DNA of 64,000 bases from Suillus spraguei (Eukaryota > Basidiomycota > Agaricomycetes > Boletales > Suillaceae), in assembly GCA_016800925.1 (NCBI GenBank), contig JABCPU010000003.1, positions 646,891-710,890 on the forward strand, in the 5' to 3' direction. Each line of letters begins with the position of its first letter. The stretch's first letter is position 1. The notes beneath the pieces are model-generated. The model ran no database searches. It saw nothing but the letters and a program-made list of their open reading frames with translations, and was not told the origin of the DNA. The translations under genes and the position numbers were made by a program. Below are positions 34,675 to 46,310 of this stretch, in pieces.

Positions 34675-35626
34675 TGTAGTGAGAAAAGTCACGCTGACCG
34701 TCAAAACCCCGTTTTCAACAAGCATCTCATTAACGTCTGCGGCGGCAACTGAAGGATTTCCTTATAGCGACGAAATAGCCTTTTCGCTCCACTAAGGCAG
34801 AACCATCCTTCTCCTGTGAACCCTTACCGGATCCTCGTGCCAATGCCCTCATGTCCCGTCCTATTCCTATTCCATCTAGAATCCATTGGTGCATAGTTAC
34901 CTCGCTTCCGCCGTTACTAAACCTACGGCAGGATTTACCTTACATCTCAAGGGGCCGCTGCACGCTGTGCACCTCATAATTAAGTACCCTGTTTATTTTC
35001 TTTCTCGCTACTGGACTCGCATAGCTATCTCGTATGCGCTCACATATGTTAAAAAGGATTGAACATACATACCATTACTGTTACTTCCCGTTACATCCCT
35101 TCACTAGGACTTAGTATCTGAAACGCTCGCTAGTCACAATCTATTTGCATTTGAACTCTTCTCCGTTCAAACTTCGCTCATTGTTTTAACCGCCGGTAAC
35201 TTTACCACTCGAAGTACTGCCCGAATTTCAAGTTCACTACTCGTAACCAGACTGCGGCCAGTGATCTCGCTGGGTCGTTTTCTCTCTCATCTGCATTCCC
35301 GCTCATACGGAAGTTGCCGCTACCACCACCACACCGCCGGTAGATATAACATTTTTGTCTCGCCCAAGTAAATTTGTTCTTGCTCTCGCTAGCTAACTAT
35401 TGCAGCTATCATTACCGCGCATGTACCGCTGACACCACGCTAGTACCGCCGCTAACCTTGGAAATCGGAATCCTCGTTGCCATATTAGTACTTCATTGTT
35501 TCCTTTGCACTAACTTAGAAGGAATTGCTTCTATTTGCAGTCCTCTTGGGTTGAACATCTCACTCGCACCTTTAGTAGGATTAACGCTGTGCTTATACTT
35601 AGGCCAGCGCTAGTTTCTTTGTTTCA
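34675..35626 (+). repeat. LTR family C, full-length solo copy
   Basis: The copy is 952 bp, TGTAGTGAGAAAAGTCACGC to TTCTTTGTTTCA. It is flanked by a perfect ACGG duplication (34671-34674 and 35627-35630). It is the reverse complement of the copy at 14790-15750. Confidence 0.9.
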
Positions 35627-35715
35627 ACGGCCTTTGGACTGGTGGAGATTCCTATAGACATGAGACATGTGCTAAAAGATGGGGTTTTGAGGCCAGCGCC
35701 GATATGTTCATTACA

Positions 35716-38700
35716 ATGTAGTCTATTTTACTTGACTTAATATAATCACACTGTGAGTATATGTGTTTCAATATAGCATGCATTCACAATAGTTGTAAAA
35801 GTAGCAGTGTCATGTGAAGGCATTATTTTTATAGTGATATATATGATGATAATATATAAAGTATAGTCTAGATATACATACATAATTCTGCCCTTGCAAC
35901 AGATGTAAAAGCATCATAAAATACATATTGTAGCATATAAATCAAAGGGTTCTAATATCAGACCTATCTACAAATTATAAACAAATTTGTTTTTAAGCTT
36001 ATCAGTTAGGCAGACCTTAAGTCTGACATGTGACTTGATCATGTATATTGTAACTAAATTGTGGAAATTGGGTTAATATGCAATGTATTCAGATTATGAA
36101 ACAAATTCTCTATGTTTTTGCTGAAATTACTTTGAATTTAATCAATAGAATTGGATCCTTATGCATATTTGTGACTTTATTTAGAGACTGTTTATCATTT
36201 GCATAATAGACAGCTGAGTTGAAATGTGCATGATTTTTCTCAGGATATGCATTATATTTGTTTATGGGACTTTTCTAGTTGTGTCTCAGTTGTAAGCAGC
36301 TTTAGGAGAATTATGTGCAACTTGAAACATCATCAGAGAAAAGGCGCTGCAACAGGGATTGAGTCTGGCTCACAAATAAAAACATAAATATATGTTAAAG
36401 AATTCATTAGAAGCTACATCTGCAGTTGACTGCAGATGGGACTACAAAGTCAGGCTCAGTGGATGCATATTCTTTTCTTGGTGAATAGTGAAATAAATCA
36501 ACTCATGCATGAAATAAAAACTGACAAATAAGGATGCAATACATTGTAAACATGGAGATATGATTAAATACATACAAGAGGGAAGATAATATCACAATAA
36601 ATAGACCTAAAGATGACAGTCAGCACAGATACCACATATGAATGCTTCTGTTGTCTCCTTCATTTATGGTTCTGGTTTTACTAGTCTGTACAGAAGCAAG
36701 ATGTCCTCTAGGCATAAGACAATGACTTGCTGATCACTGTTATATACAGAAAAGTAAGAGTGAATTACTATAAGACAAAAAAAATCTCTAGTCAACTGCA
36801 GATGGTTATCAAATCTACCAGCAAGGTAAATTTAAATATAAAATACAACACTGTTAAGGACATGGAATATACATACAGCATATTTGTTGCATCTTTGATT
36901 TTTTACTTCTTGAAGTCAGTATAAGGTCCATATGAGAACATGACATGAATAAGCAATAAAGGTATCTGACTGAGGCAGTTAGCAAGAAACATGATATGAT
37001 GCTCATACCATAGTGCATGGATGTGAACCGAGTATGACTGTGCTTCTCACTTAGAAGAAGACTGTTGTTGGCAATGTCTATATTTTCAATGTTGGTAACA
37101 GAACTAAAGTCCAACTATAACTCAGTTAACTGACCATTACCAATGGCCATTATTGAGCCTGTGGGATCAAAACCAAGTTTTCCAAATTTCGGATGGAACT
37201 TACAACATTAAAGATATAAGTTAAGGGTCAAGGAAAAATTATGGTTGGCAAGAGTCTCAGGTAGAAAGGCCTATACTCCATTTTTGCCAGAGATGATAAG
37301 AATGAAATTAAGAAAGTGCTTTGAACCTTGCCATAACAGTATTGGATTATCACTATATAACTTGAGATTTGGATGGAGAATGAGTTTGACATGAAAATAG
37401 AGAAACAGGATGGCAGAGAAGCCATGATTGACATGAAATATTCTCTTGACACTAGAGAGGTTGATAGGGTGCTGACTGGTGTGTGCTCTTAGATAGGATT
37501 ATTGATAGGGGTACATTCCTGGTGTAAGAACAATTCATTAAATATAGCTTCCCAAGGAACAGCATTATCCAGATCAAAGTCATCATCAGATCTGAATGAT
37601 AAGTTAAAAATGAAGACAGGAGCGACACGGAGGAGGAGAAAAACTTACAAAGTATCATTGTATGTATGTTACATTGAGATATACAAATAGAGAGGCAAGG
37701 AAAAGGGACAGAACTAGTGATGTTCTTATGCAATACAATGTACCATATAATACCATCTATTATAAGAAAATACTGGGAATATGGAAGGAGTAGTAATACC
37801 TGGAGTCTTTCCTCATAAACCTACAAGGATGCAATTTATATATTGTCCAAGAGTTTATGAACATGATTAAGGGAGATAGGACAAAGAGTATGGAGCTTAT
37901 AATAAGGGCTTGTAAGACTATTGGAGTTAACAAAGGCTTACCAGTCTATTCCCTAGAAGAGACGGTAGACAGAAAAAAACCCATTGGGTGCATTAGAATA
38001 CTGAATTTTTCATAGGTGTAATCTAATTTATATCCTCTTAGAAACAATAAATATACCCTAAGAAGCAAGGCAAAAAGGTAAGGTAGGAAGTTAGATATCA
38101 GATAGAGAAGGTGATTTTGCAATAGAGGATTTTGCAATGATGCTCATATGAGGGAATCATTAGGTATTGGAAGGAATGGTGCTTGATTAATGAGCCAATG
38201 CCTAATGTGATATTGACATTAAGCAACATTTGTAAAGAGAAGATGGGCTAAGAATCAATCATACAGTGTCTAATGCTTATGTAGAAGGACCTGTGACACT
38301 ATAGCTTGATACAAGAGCTAAAGATATTGAAGGTTATATCTATTACAAAATTATAATGTTGGTAAGTTAAATAATTGTACTCTGATGATGAGCCATGATC
38401 AGGAGAGCATGCTATGAGGAAATGAATTAGTCAAGGGTGGTAATATATTCAAATGGAGACTTATAATAATGCCATTTTGGAGGGTTGTGAGTCTGATGAT
38501 ACATGGACCACTAGTATCCTCCTCAAAATCATAGTAAGCAATGTTGGCAAGTTGAATGATTAGGAGAACATGAGCAACTACAATAAGGGGAAATTGCATA
38601 GTTCCACTGAGACAAACAATAGTCCCTATAGGACTATAGTCCAGGAGAAATTGGTTGATAAGAAGAATGATATGTGTAGAAGGATGATACATGTCAAGTA

Positions 38701-39149
38701 GGTGAGATGAAATTCTAGTATGATGATTTGATATGGAGAAATTTGAAAGTATAATGACTGGTATCAATGGTCTTTTCTTTTCTTTTGGAGAGAGGGATAG
38801 GGTTGGGATTGTAGGAAATTTAATCTCTATATAAGGTGATACTATACATATGCAATATAGACTAGTATTCATTCTATTGTTGCTGTTATACACAAATTCT
38901 AAACATATGGTACTCAAATATGTTAATGGTGAAAAGCCTATAGGAAGACAATCTACTGACTAACCATAAGGCAAAGTAGCTCCTAGATTCTTGAATTCAC
39001 CATCAAAACATTTGAAGAACCATCTTTGTAGCTTATTTATAATAAGATCCAGTTGTAATTTGAGATCAAGATAGTCACCTATATGCAAGTTAGTCTGCAT
39101 AATCAAAGTTAAACTAATGTTATAACCAATCAAAGGCAAATTTTTTGTC
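35716..39149. other. AT-rich tract with decayed coding segments
   Basis: The base composition is clearly more AT-rich than in the host-gene block, and no intact gene is visible. Plus-strand phrases still look protein-coding: ENEFDMKIEKQDGREAMIDM (about 37370-37440), RACKTIGVNKGLPVYSLEET (about 37905-37965) and YRTIVQEKLVDKKNDMCRRM (about 38625-38690). A 172-codon minus-strand frame at 38399-38917 is probably the antisense shadow of such a relic. I do not recognise the families. Confidence 0.45.
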
Positions 39150-39180
39150 ATGAAAATTGATTACGAGTCCACCACCCGTT

Positions 39181-39363
39181 GTGCCTTCGGCACAGGAAGC
39201 AAAGGAGTGCTTCGCACTCCTTTTGCTCCCTGGCCTTGGCTTCATCCTAATAATTCTGTTTGCCTTCCTGGCCTTGGCTTCATCCCAATAATTCACTTTT
39301 GCCGCCAAAAAGAGTGCTTCGCACTCTTTTTGGCTTTCTGGCCTTGGCTTCATCCTAATAATC
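39181..39363 (-). repeat. Helitron 3' region: three stem-loops among three direct repeats
   Basis: The stem-loops are 39181-39193 (GTGCC-TTCG-GGCAC type), 39201-39223 (AAAGGAGTGC/GCACTCCTTT around TTC) and 39307-39331 (AAAAAGAGTGC/GCACTCTTTTT). The phrase CTGGCCTTGGCTTCATCC followed by AATAAT occurs at 39230, 39268 and 39338. A hairpin close to the 3' end is the normal Helitron termination signal; here it is repeated. Confidence 0.7.
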
Positions 39364-39535
39364 ACTACTTCGTGCACCTTAACTTATTCGCAATCATAGT
39401 GGATTTTAAAACAGACATGTACATTTTGAGCAGCATCTCAAGAAAACTACAACTAAAATCTACTGCACCATCTAAAAGTGCACTATACATCACATCACTC
39501 AGTCCTCTATATAAAAGTATATCAATATACATCAA

Positions 39536-42500
39536 TCAATCTTCAACCTCCATATCATTTCTATCTCTAAGTCCTCTCAGCACTTCTGTATACACCACAT
39601 TGGTCGTCTTTGACCCTTCTTCATGCTCCGGAAAGATGGCACGCACTCTCTCTGGGTGAGTGCAGCGAGACAAAGCCACATACAGCTGTCCATGACTGAA
39701 CACGGGAGTCCATAAATCCAGCCCAACCCACTTCACACTTTGACCTTGAGCCTTGTTGATTGTCATAGCAAACGCAAGACGAACGGGGAATTGGCGACAC
39801 TTGAAAGGGATAGGGTTGTCTTCAGATGTGGCATCCAGCGTCATGCGGGGGATTAGGACAGTGTTCTGATCATCTTGATGAGCTTCATCAACTCCATCTC
39901 TAAGAATACGACACCTGAGGACGCGCGTGGTCCAAGACAGGAGGATCATCCTAGTTCCATTATAGAGGCCATTGGTGGGGTCCAAGTTGCGCAACGACAT
40001 GAGAGAAACACCCACTTTGAGTTCCAATTTGTGCAAAGGGAACCCTGATGGTGTGAGAGTATGAAGGTACTCTGGTGGGATATAGTTGTAGTCCTTCTCA
40101 GTGATTGAGTCTGCGCTGGTGAAGACTGCTTTATCTCCAGGGAATGATTCAAGAATGTTGGCATTGATTTCGTCCACATCAGTGTTCTTTGTGGAGTGGA
40201 TGGTACGTTCCAGGAAGAAGGAATCATTCACAGGAGGATGCCCAGGGAGCAGAATAGGAGAGTATAGGGCATTGATGAGAGAGCGGATATCATTGTCAGG
40301 GCAGTGCATATGAATCAGAAGGGCGACCGTTCCATCTGCATGTGTGCCCTTCCCAGCTCCAATCTCAAGAAGCCACTTTGCAAATTCATCAGAGGCGGGG
40401 TCTTGGCCAAGCCGCATATTTGTCTTTAGGTGGAAGATGCGAAGCTTTGGCCAGATGCAAGATCTGCAAAATGTAGCGCCCACTATCTGCTCCCTGGATC
40501 CATGAGGCACCACCGGCAGGGTCTGTCTGAAGTCTCCTCCAAAGAGCATCATCATTCGTCCAAAATCAGCATCGACGTTCAGAAGGTCGCGCAATGAGCG
40601 ATCAAGGCATTCCAGGATGTGACGGTGTAGCATAGGAATTTCATCACAGATGATGAGGGAGGTGGCCTTGAGAAGCTCATGCATGACATCTCCTTTCTTG
40701 ATGTTGCAGGAGCTGTCCTCATTGATGGGAATTGGAATTTTGAATCGAGAATGAGCCGTGCATCCACCTGGCAGGAGGAGAGAAGCGATTCCAGAGGAAG
40801 CCACACATAGGACAATCTTGCCTTCAGCACGGAGCTTTGAAGCAATGAGCTTGCAGAGATATGTCTTTCCACATCCACCTGCACTGTGGACAAAGTATGA
40901 ATGTCCAGGTCTTTGTTCATTACGTTGCATGGCATCATCGACCACTGCATCAAAGACTGTCCTCTGCTCCTGATTAAGAGAAAGCACTCCTGGGTTCACC
41001 ATCTGCTGGAGCTCCTCCTGGTTATATTGGAGCTGCTCGGCAATGAGCTGATTTCCCTGCTGTCATGAATTCCAAATACAAATCATTACTCTTTCCTCAA
41101 TTTCCCTAAAGCGTCTAAACCCAGCGCTAAGACAAACACAAACTCCATTGAAATCCCTATAACTGCTTCTATAACCGAACTTCCTGATGAAGATGAAGAG
41201 ATCTTTTATGATGCTATCGGATAAGATAAGATAAGATAGTGTCACGTGATCTTAGAACCTTCTAGAATATGATGTCATAACAATGTCACAATCATCACAT
41301 CGTACGATCCTCATTTCTATTTTATGATTGGCTAGTAGTTTCAAACTCAGTTTATATCTCAGTTTCAATACGTGTATATAGTTAGCTAGTTTCGCTGTAG
41401 TAGTTCTTTAGTTCAAACCTCTTGTATCTACACTTGTAGCAATCCAAGACGTCCTTGCTCTTCTCTTTCTCTGTGATAACCTTAGTTTGAGTCCTAGTCT
41501 CTGCCCTAGCGTTAATTCGTTTTGTGGGTTGTGACACCTGCATGGCCCCCCATCTTGCTGCCATTTGAGGTACAGGCATCTGAGGGATCACTTGCAAAGA
41601 CTTTCCATTTTGCGGAGCATGCCATCAATGAGATAGAGACCATAGTCATGAACCTCTTCATCTGTAGGGTCGGGGATGCTGAATGGGACGTGTGATAGGC
41701 GGTGGCGCAGATCATCGCAGAGATTCTCCTTGAAGTGGTTCCAAAGATCACTGGGGTCTGTAGGGTTGCAGTGTATGAGGATGATGGCAAAGAGGTTGCA
41801 CATGCCATGTCCAGTGCTCATATGAGAGGCGTCCTGCAAGCACTGGATCCATTCATTATCATCCTCAAGCAGACCCCTGCGCCGACATGCCTCCTTAAAA
41901 GTGTCGCATAAAACACCGTCAACTGTCTGAAGGTTCTCATAGGAGGTGGCCCCTTGAAGACATGGTAAGTTTTATTCATAAAAATTGACGTCAGGACCAT
42001 ACCTTTTACTACAGTCAAAAGCAATCTCATGTAGAAGCGCTCTCCGGAGCTGGGTGCAGCAGAGTACATCCTTCCAATCGCTATTCCGCGTTGGTGTATC
42101 TTCCACGCCGTCTTGTTCCATACGAATCTTGAGGGGAAGTCCTGGTAGAGGTGGTCGTGGGCTCCAGCAGCCACCAAGACATTATTGGAGTTAGCCTTGA
42201 ACCATCCAGTGAGGCAAGTCTCCTTGGTTGCTGCGTGCTCAAGAACATCCTGTGCATTATCCTCAGGATCATAAAACACCATGTGTTCATCTGGGAGGTG
42301 GACCGGCAAGCAATAGACAGAGGGCCATTGAAGGTGCATTCCAAACTCAAAGATGTGCCATGTGGCCTCAGTGGAGCTGATGTATCTGGAGTCAAGATAG
42401 GTTTTGACCTCATCCACCAGTCCTGTCATCTCCAAAGTGGCACGGTCATTTCCCTTGTAGATGTACTTGTGGATGTATTTGACCGACTTGATAGAAGCAC

Positions 42501-45500
42501 AGACTTCGAGATTGATGTGGCAGTTGAATTCTACCAGCAGTTGCGGGGGGTGGGGAACATCATCTTTGTTGGTGAAGATGTCATCATTTTTTTGGATGGT
42601 GCGACCATTGTCTGGCCTGGCATACTCTGGATAGCTGTCCTCCTTTATCAATGTCTAGGGAGTGAAAGACTTTGGATAATGCTTCTTGCACTTTCCATTC
42701 TCCAAGCAACGCTGCATAGTGCAGGGGCCATGGAGCATGTATTTTTGTATGGCCTCATAGAGTTGTGGATGGACATTTCTGTCAGGGATTTGGGCGGAGA
42801 TGAAGGAGTCGATCTGTTCCACAGTGCAAATCTTGTGATCTGGATCTAGGAAGATGAGAAGGTGCATGTGAGGCAGGCCACGCTTCTGATATTCAATGGT
42901 GTACACCAATCCCGCGACCTTGCCGTAGTAGCCATCGCGAACCTTCTTCAAGAGAGCCTTCTGCTTCTGGTAAAATATGCGAGCAACCAAGTCTGGATGG
43001 TCCACAGCACTCTGACCTACATAAGAAAACTTGTCAGGATCATGTCATAATAATGCATCAAAATATGTCTCTTTACCTGGAAGGAGATTCTCCGTAATCT
43101 CAGGCCAGCTTCCATTGGCAGTCATCATCAGGAAAAGATCGGGCTTCTTGCAGGCACAGCAGATGGCCAGAGAGTCCTGCAGCAGCTGCTGCATATACCG
43201 AGGGCTTCCATTATGAGAGGAGGGAAGGATTATGGAACGACCTGTCTCAGCTAAATTGCCCACTCCATCATTGAAAACATTATCTGTCAGCCCTCGGTAG
43301 CAGTCAGCCCTGAGCTTCTTCTGATTGTTTCTTATCCAGTTGAGTCTGCTCTGCTCGATTGATGCCCAAGCATCAACCACATACTGCTGGAACAGCCTTC
43401 CACCACGAAAGATGTTATTGTGATCCAGGCGAGGGGGGCGGGGATGAAGTCGAAAGGCGTAATACAGCAGCTGAGTCACTTTTTTTGCACGTGCATGCCC
43501 ACCCACAGGAACAATCATATCACTGTAGAGGTCCCAGCCATCCTCTCCCTTAGGAAAGAGAGCGACATAATGAAGACAGGCGTATACATGGCTAAGTTGA
43601 CTTATGCGCCGAAGCGGACCGCCTTGATAATATACAATAATGTCACGTGCATGATGCACCTCCTCGGATCTGTCTCCAGGAAGAATTCCAGCAATATCAT
43701 TGGCAGTGGGAAGATTATATCTTCGACCATCTGTGCCTGGCTGGAAATGAATAAGCATAGAAAGGTCTGTCTGCTCCTCTGGAGGCTTCTCTCGCATGAC
43801 TTGATATGCCTGCTTATACACAGCAGCATATGGGTGGTTGTGATGCAACATATCATGCAGATCTCTGAGAATCCGAGGATCGAGGCCTTCATTTCCAGGG
43901 CGGGTGGTGCGTATGTTGGTGGCTTCTTCAGAGTCGTATATATAAAGTTGAGCATATGAAGGCTGGACACCTTCTGGAGGTAAAAGACTGCCCATGAGAT
44001 GGTGAAGAGAACCATGAATATGAAAAGCATTTGGGCCAGATCCTTGAAGAGCACGATCCTCGATATTGACACCAACAGAGGTAAATGCAAGAGCACTGTT
44101 GTACTGGCGAATTTTGGACACAAATGTTCTGTCCGCATAGGCCTGCTCTAGCTCAGGTGGCCATGCTGGAAATGGGGGAAGGCTGACTTGGCCCTGCAAG
44201 CAGCACATACCAAAGCGAGGATTTCGTAAAGAGGAGTTGGACAGTCTTTCGCATGCAAAGTGAAGTGCATGACATTTGGGGCACTCTACGTTAAGAGGAC
44301 CAAGAGTGTGATGGTTTATCGGTTTTGTATATGCTCGGGCTCCATCAGGAACAGGAATGACCTGATTGATATGCTGGTCATCCTCTGCTTCATGCTCTTG
44401 GCGTTGTTCTTCTTGCTGAGTTCTTCTTCTTTCCTCATCTTCTGCATGTTGCCATTCAGATAATGGATTGTTATATTCATGTAGTGCCTCCTCAAGATGC
44501 TCCTGCCGCTCATGAACTCTCTGCTCCTCACGGTTGTGACGTGCTTCTTCCTGTTGACTTGCTCGCTGATGATCCTGAGCTCATCTATTAACACGCTCCT
44601 CTTCCTGTTGTGTTGCTCGTAGATGATCCCGATCCCATCTGGTGTGCTGTTCCTGTTCCTGCTGCTGCTGTTCAAGAGCATGCTGACTCTGTATATTGAC
44701 CTGCCCAGCTTCTTGCCACTGCATTTGCTACTGCATTTGCTGTTGCATCTGCTGCTGCATCTGCTGTTGCCGAACTTGCTACTGCTGTTGGTGAAGAGCC
44801 TCCTCAGCCTCTCTATTGATGATTCTCTCAGCCTCTCTATTGATCCTCCTGGCTTCTTGCTGGTGCAATTGCCATTGGATCTGCTGTCTTTGAAATGCCT
44901 CCTGTGCTGGTACATTATTTCTGGGTGGCATAGGATTAGGCATGTGAGGATCATCAAAGTTCTGAGGGCCTTTGTGCTGTCGATTCATCAATTCAGCTTC
45001 TTGCAGCTGTTCATGTCGAGCATTCTCAGCATGTCTAGCAATTATCTCAGCTATTTGCTGCTGATGCAAAGCATGGTTTTCATTTCCCTGTGCAGCTTGC
45101 TGCTGCATCAAGTGAAAGGCTGCCAGATCATTTTGGGCCTATCTACGGAGATGCTCAGCTTCTTGCTGCTGCAACTGATGCTGAATCTGCTGCTGCTGGT
45201 GAAGAAATTCATTCTGTGCTTGTCTTTCAAGCAAGTCATTTCTAATGCGCTCTGCCTCAAGCTGCTGCCAAAACTGGACATTGAACTGGTCATGATTATT
45301 AGGTTCAGGTGGTGCAGGTACAGGTTGTACAGGATGTGCAAAGTATTGGAGGGGATTATCAAAGTTGTGAGGACCGACTGCACCCTCATAATGAATAAGA
45401 CCATACACAGGAGGCACAGGAGGTGCAGGTTGAATAGGCTGAACAGGTTCGTTAGGAATATGAGGTATATGCGGAGGCTGTATCTGTGCTGCCATGAGCT

Positions 45501-45933
45501 CTGCTTGTGCCTGCTGTCTTATCTCCTGTCTGTCCTGCTGTCGATGAACATTACGCTGACGACGTCTGTTGTTGTGAGCAGCATTTGTCTGGTCATTCAA
45601 ACGTGCATTATAATCAACAGGAGGACGATGAGCATGCAACACATGTTCGATTGCATTTTGAGGCAAGCCAGGATATTGCGCAACTGGCAGCGGTTGATGT
45701 GCAAAGTAAGGAGGCTGCATAACAGGCGCAGCTGGCATGAAATTTGGCTGTACAGGAGCAGCGGATCTGTTCTGATTGGTATGGATAGCATGATGATGAT
45801 TGCGCCTGCTAGGGGAAGTCATCTGAAGTCGATCAAGTCTTTCCAGTTCGCACTGTGATCGACGATCGCGTTCTGGGGTGGTCTGTTCTATATTTCTAAA
45901 TGGTGATGCGCAAACATTAGCATCATGTACCAA
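39536..45933 (-). pseudogene. Helitron Rep/helicase polyprotein, interrupted
   Basis: The N-terminal part (45933 to about 44500) is Gln/His-rich. A cysteine region ECPKCHALHFACERLSN and the Helitron-like N domain follow (44208-43045; ALAFTSVGVNIEDRALQGSG, VFNDGVGNLAETGRS). The Rep HUH motif GLPHMHLLIFLD is near 42870, and the two-Tyr motif VKYIHKYIYKG near 42480. The PIF1-type helicase has Walker A SAGGCGKTYLCKL near 40870, ICDEIPML near 40600, and ends at 39536. Introns fit at 43017-43076 (LLPG|QSAVDHPDLV) and near 41965-42005. Inactivating changes are stop codons in the Gln-rich part, TAG after YPKSFTP (42655), a one-base frame change near 41600 and the solo LTR at 41061-41536. Removing the LTR and one duplication restores the frame MAARWGAMQ|GNQLIAEQLQ. 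Confidence 0.88.
41061..41536 (+). repeat. LTR family D solo LTR inside the Helitron
   Basis: The copy is 476 bp, TGTCATGAATTCC to GGGTTGTGACA, with a perfect 5-bp duplication CCTGC on both sides (41056-41060 and 41537-41541). It is nearly identical to the 5' LTR of the element at 57340 and carries the same regulatory block (GATAA repeats, CACGTG, GAA-n2-TTC-n2-GAA at 41255-41267). Confidence 0.95.
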
Positions 45934-46155
45934 TACATATCAGCAGCAACTCACTGAACAGGTATATTTTGTTCCATTTTATCGTTCAAATGGTTGTTTA
46001 TAGCAAAATTTGAGTTTTCTGAACTCATTCATCAGTCAATTCCTATCATCATCGATAACAAACAAAACCCACAAAAAGTGTATTGCACTTTGTTACAACT
46101 TGGCTGCAGGGGAAGGCAATGTAATTCAAGAATTCTAGTCAAAAGCAGCAGCCAA

Positions 46156-46306
46156 ATTGTGTATAAAAATGTGTTATGATTTGTGTCACTCAATGCAAGC
46201 AAATTGGTGTAATCAAAATGTGTTGTGATTTGTGTCACCAAATGTAAGCAAATGGTGTAATCAAAAAGTGTTATGATTTGTGTAACCAAATGCAAGCAAA
46301 TTGTGT
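46156..46306 (-). repeat. Tandem repeat of about 50 bp, three copies
   Basis: The unit AATGTGTTATGATTTGTGTC followed by ACCAAATGCAAGCAAATTGG and TGTAATC occurs three times with small changes. It lies upstream of the Helitron gene on the minus strand and may be part of the element's 5' region. Confidence 0.8.
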
Positions 46307-46310
46307 AACC

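Larger units (their letters stand above)
31462..35715 (-). repeat. LTR family B solo LTR, broken into four pieces by nested insertions
   Basis: The pieces 31462-32127, 33497-33678, 34646-34674 and 35627-35715 read as one minus-strand family-B LTR (TGTAAAGATACAACC ... ATGTTCATTACA). They total about 965 bp, the length of intact copies. The outer flanks are ACGT (31458-31461) and ATGT (35716-35719), a 4-bp duplication with a C-to-T change. Each of the three inserts has its own 4-bp duplication. The order of events is clear: this copy is oldest. Confidence 0.82.
39150..46310 (-). mobile_element. Helitron (rolling-circle transposon), minus strand, inactivated
   Basis: The element contains one long Rep/helicase gene (39536-45933) read on the minus strand. 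Stem-loops lie just beyond its 3' end (39181-39331) and short tandem repeats beyond its 5' end (about 46156-46306). A 476-bp solo LTR of family D sits between the Rep and helicase parts. The exact ends are not fixed: I did not find a convincing CTRR terminus or the 5' TC end. Confidence 0.8.

Noticed and set aside
38399..38917. 172-codon open frame on the minus strand
   Set aside because: It is AT-rich, with a hydrophobic composition typical of an antisense frame, and plus-strand relic coding phrases overlap it.
42151..42849. 232-codon plus-strand open frame within the Helitron
   Set aside because: It lies antisense to the Rep domain, has no recognisable domain, and the opposite strand carries the conserved Rep text.
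44623..45858. 411-codon plus-strand open frame rich in Leu
   Set aside because: It is the complement of the Gln-rich N-terminus of the Helitron protein: CAG repeats read antisense as CTG (Leu).
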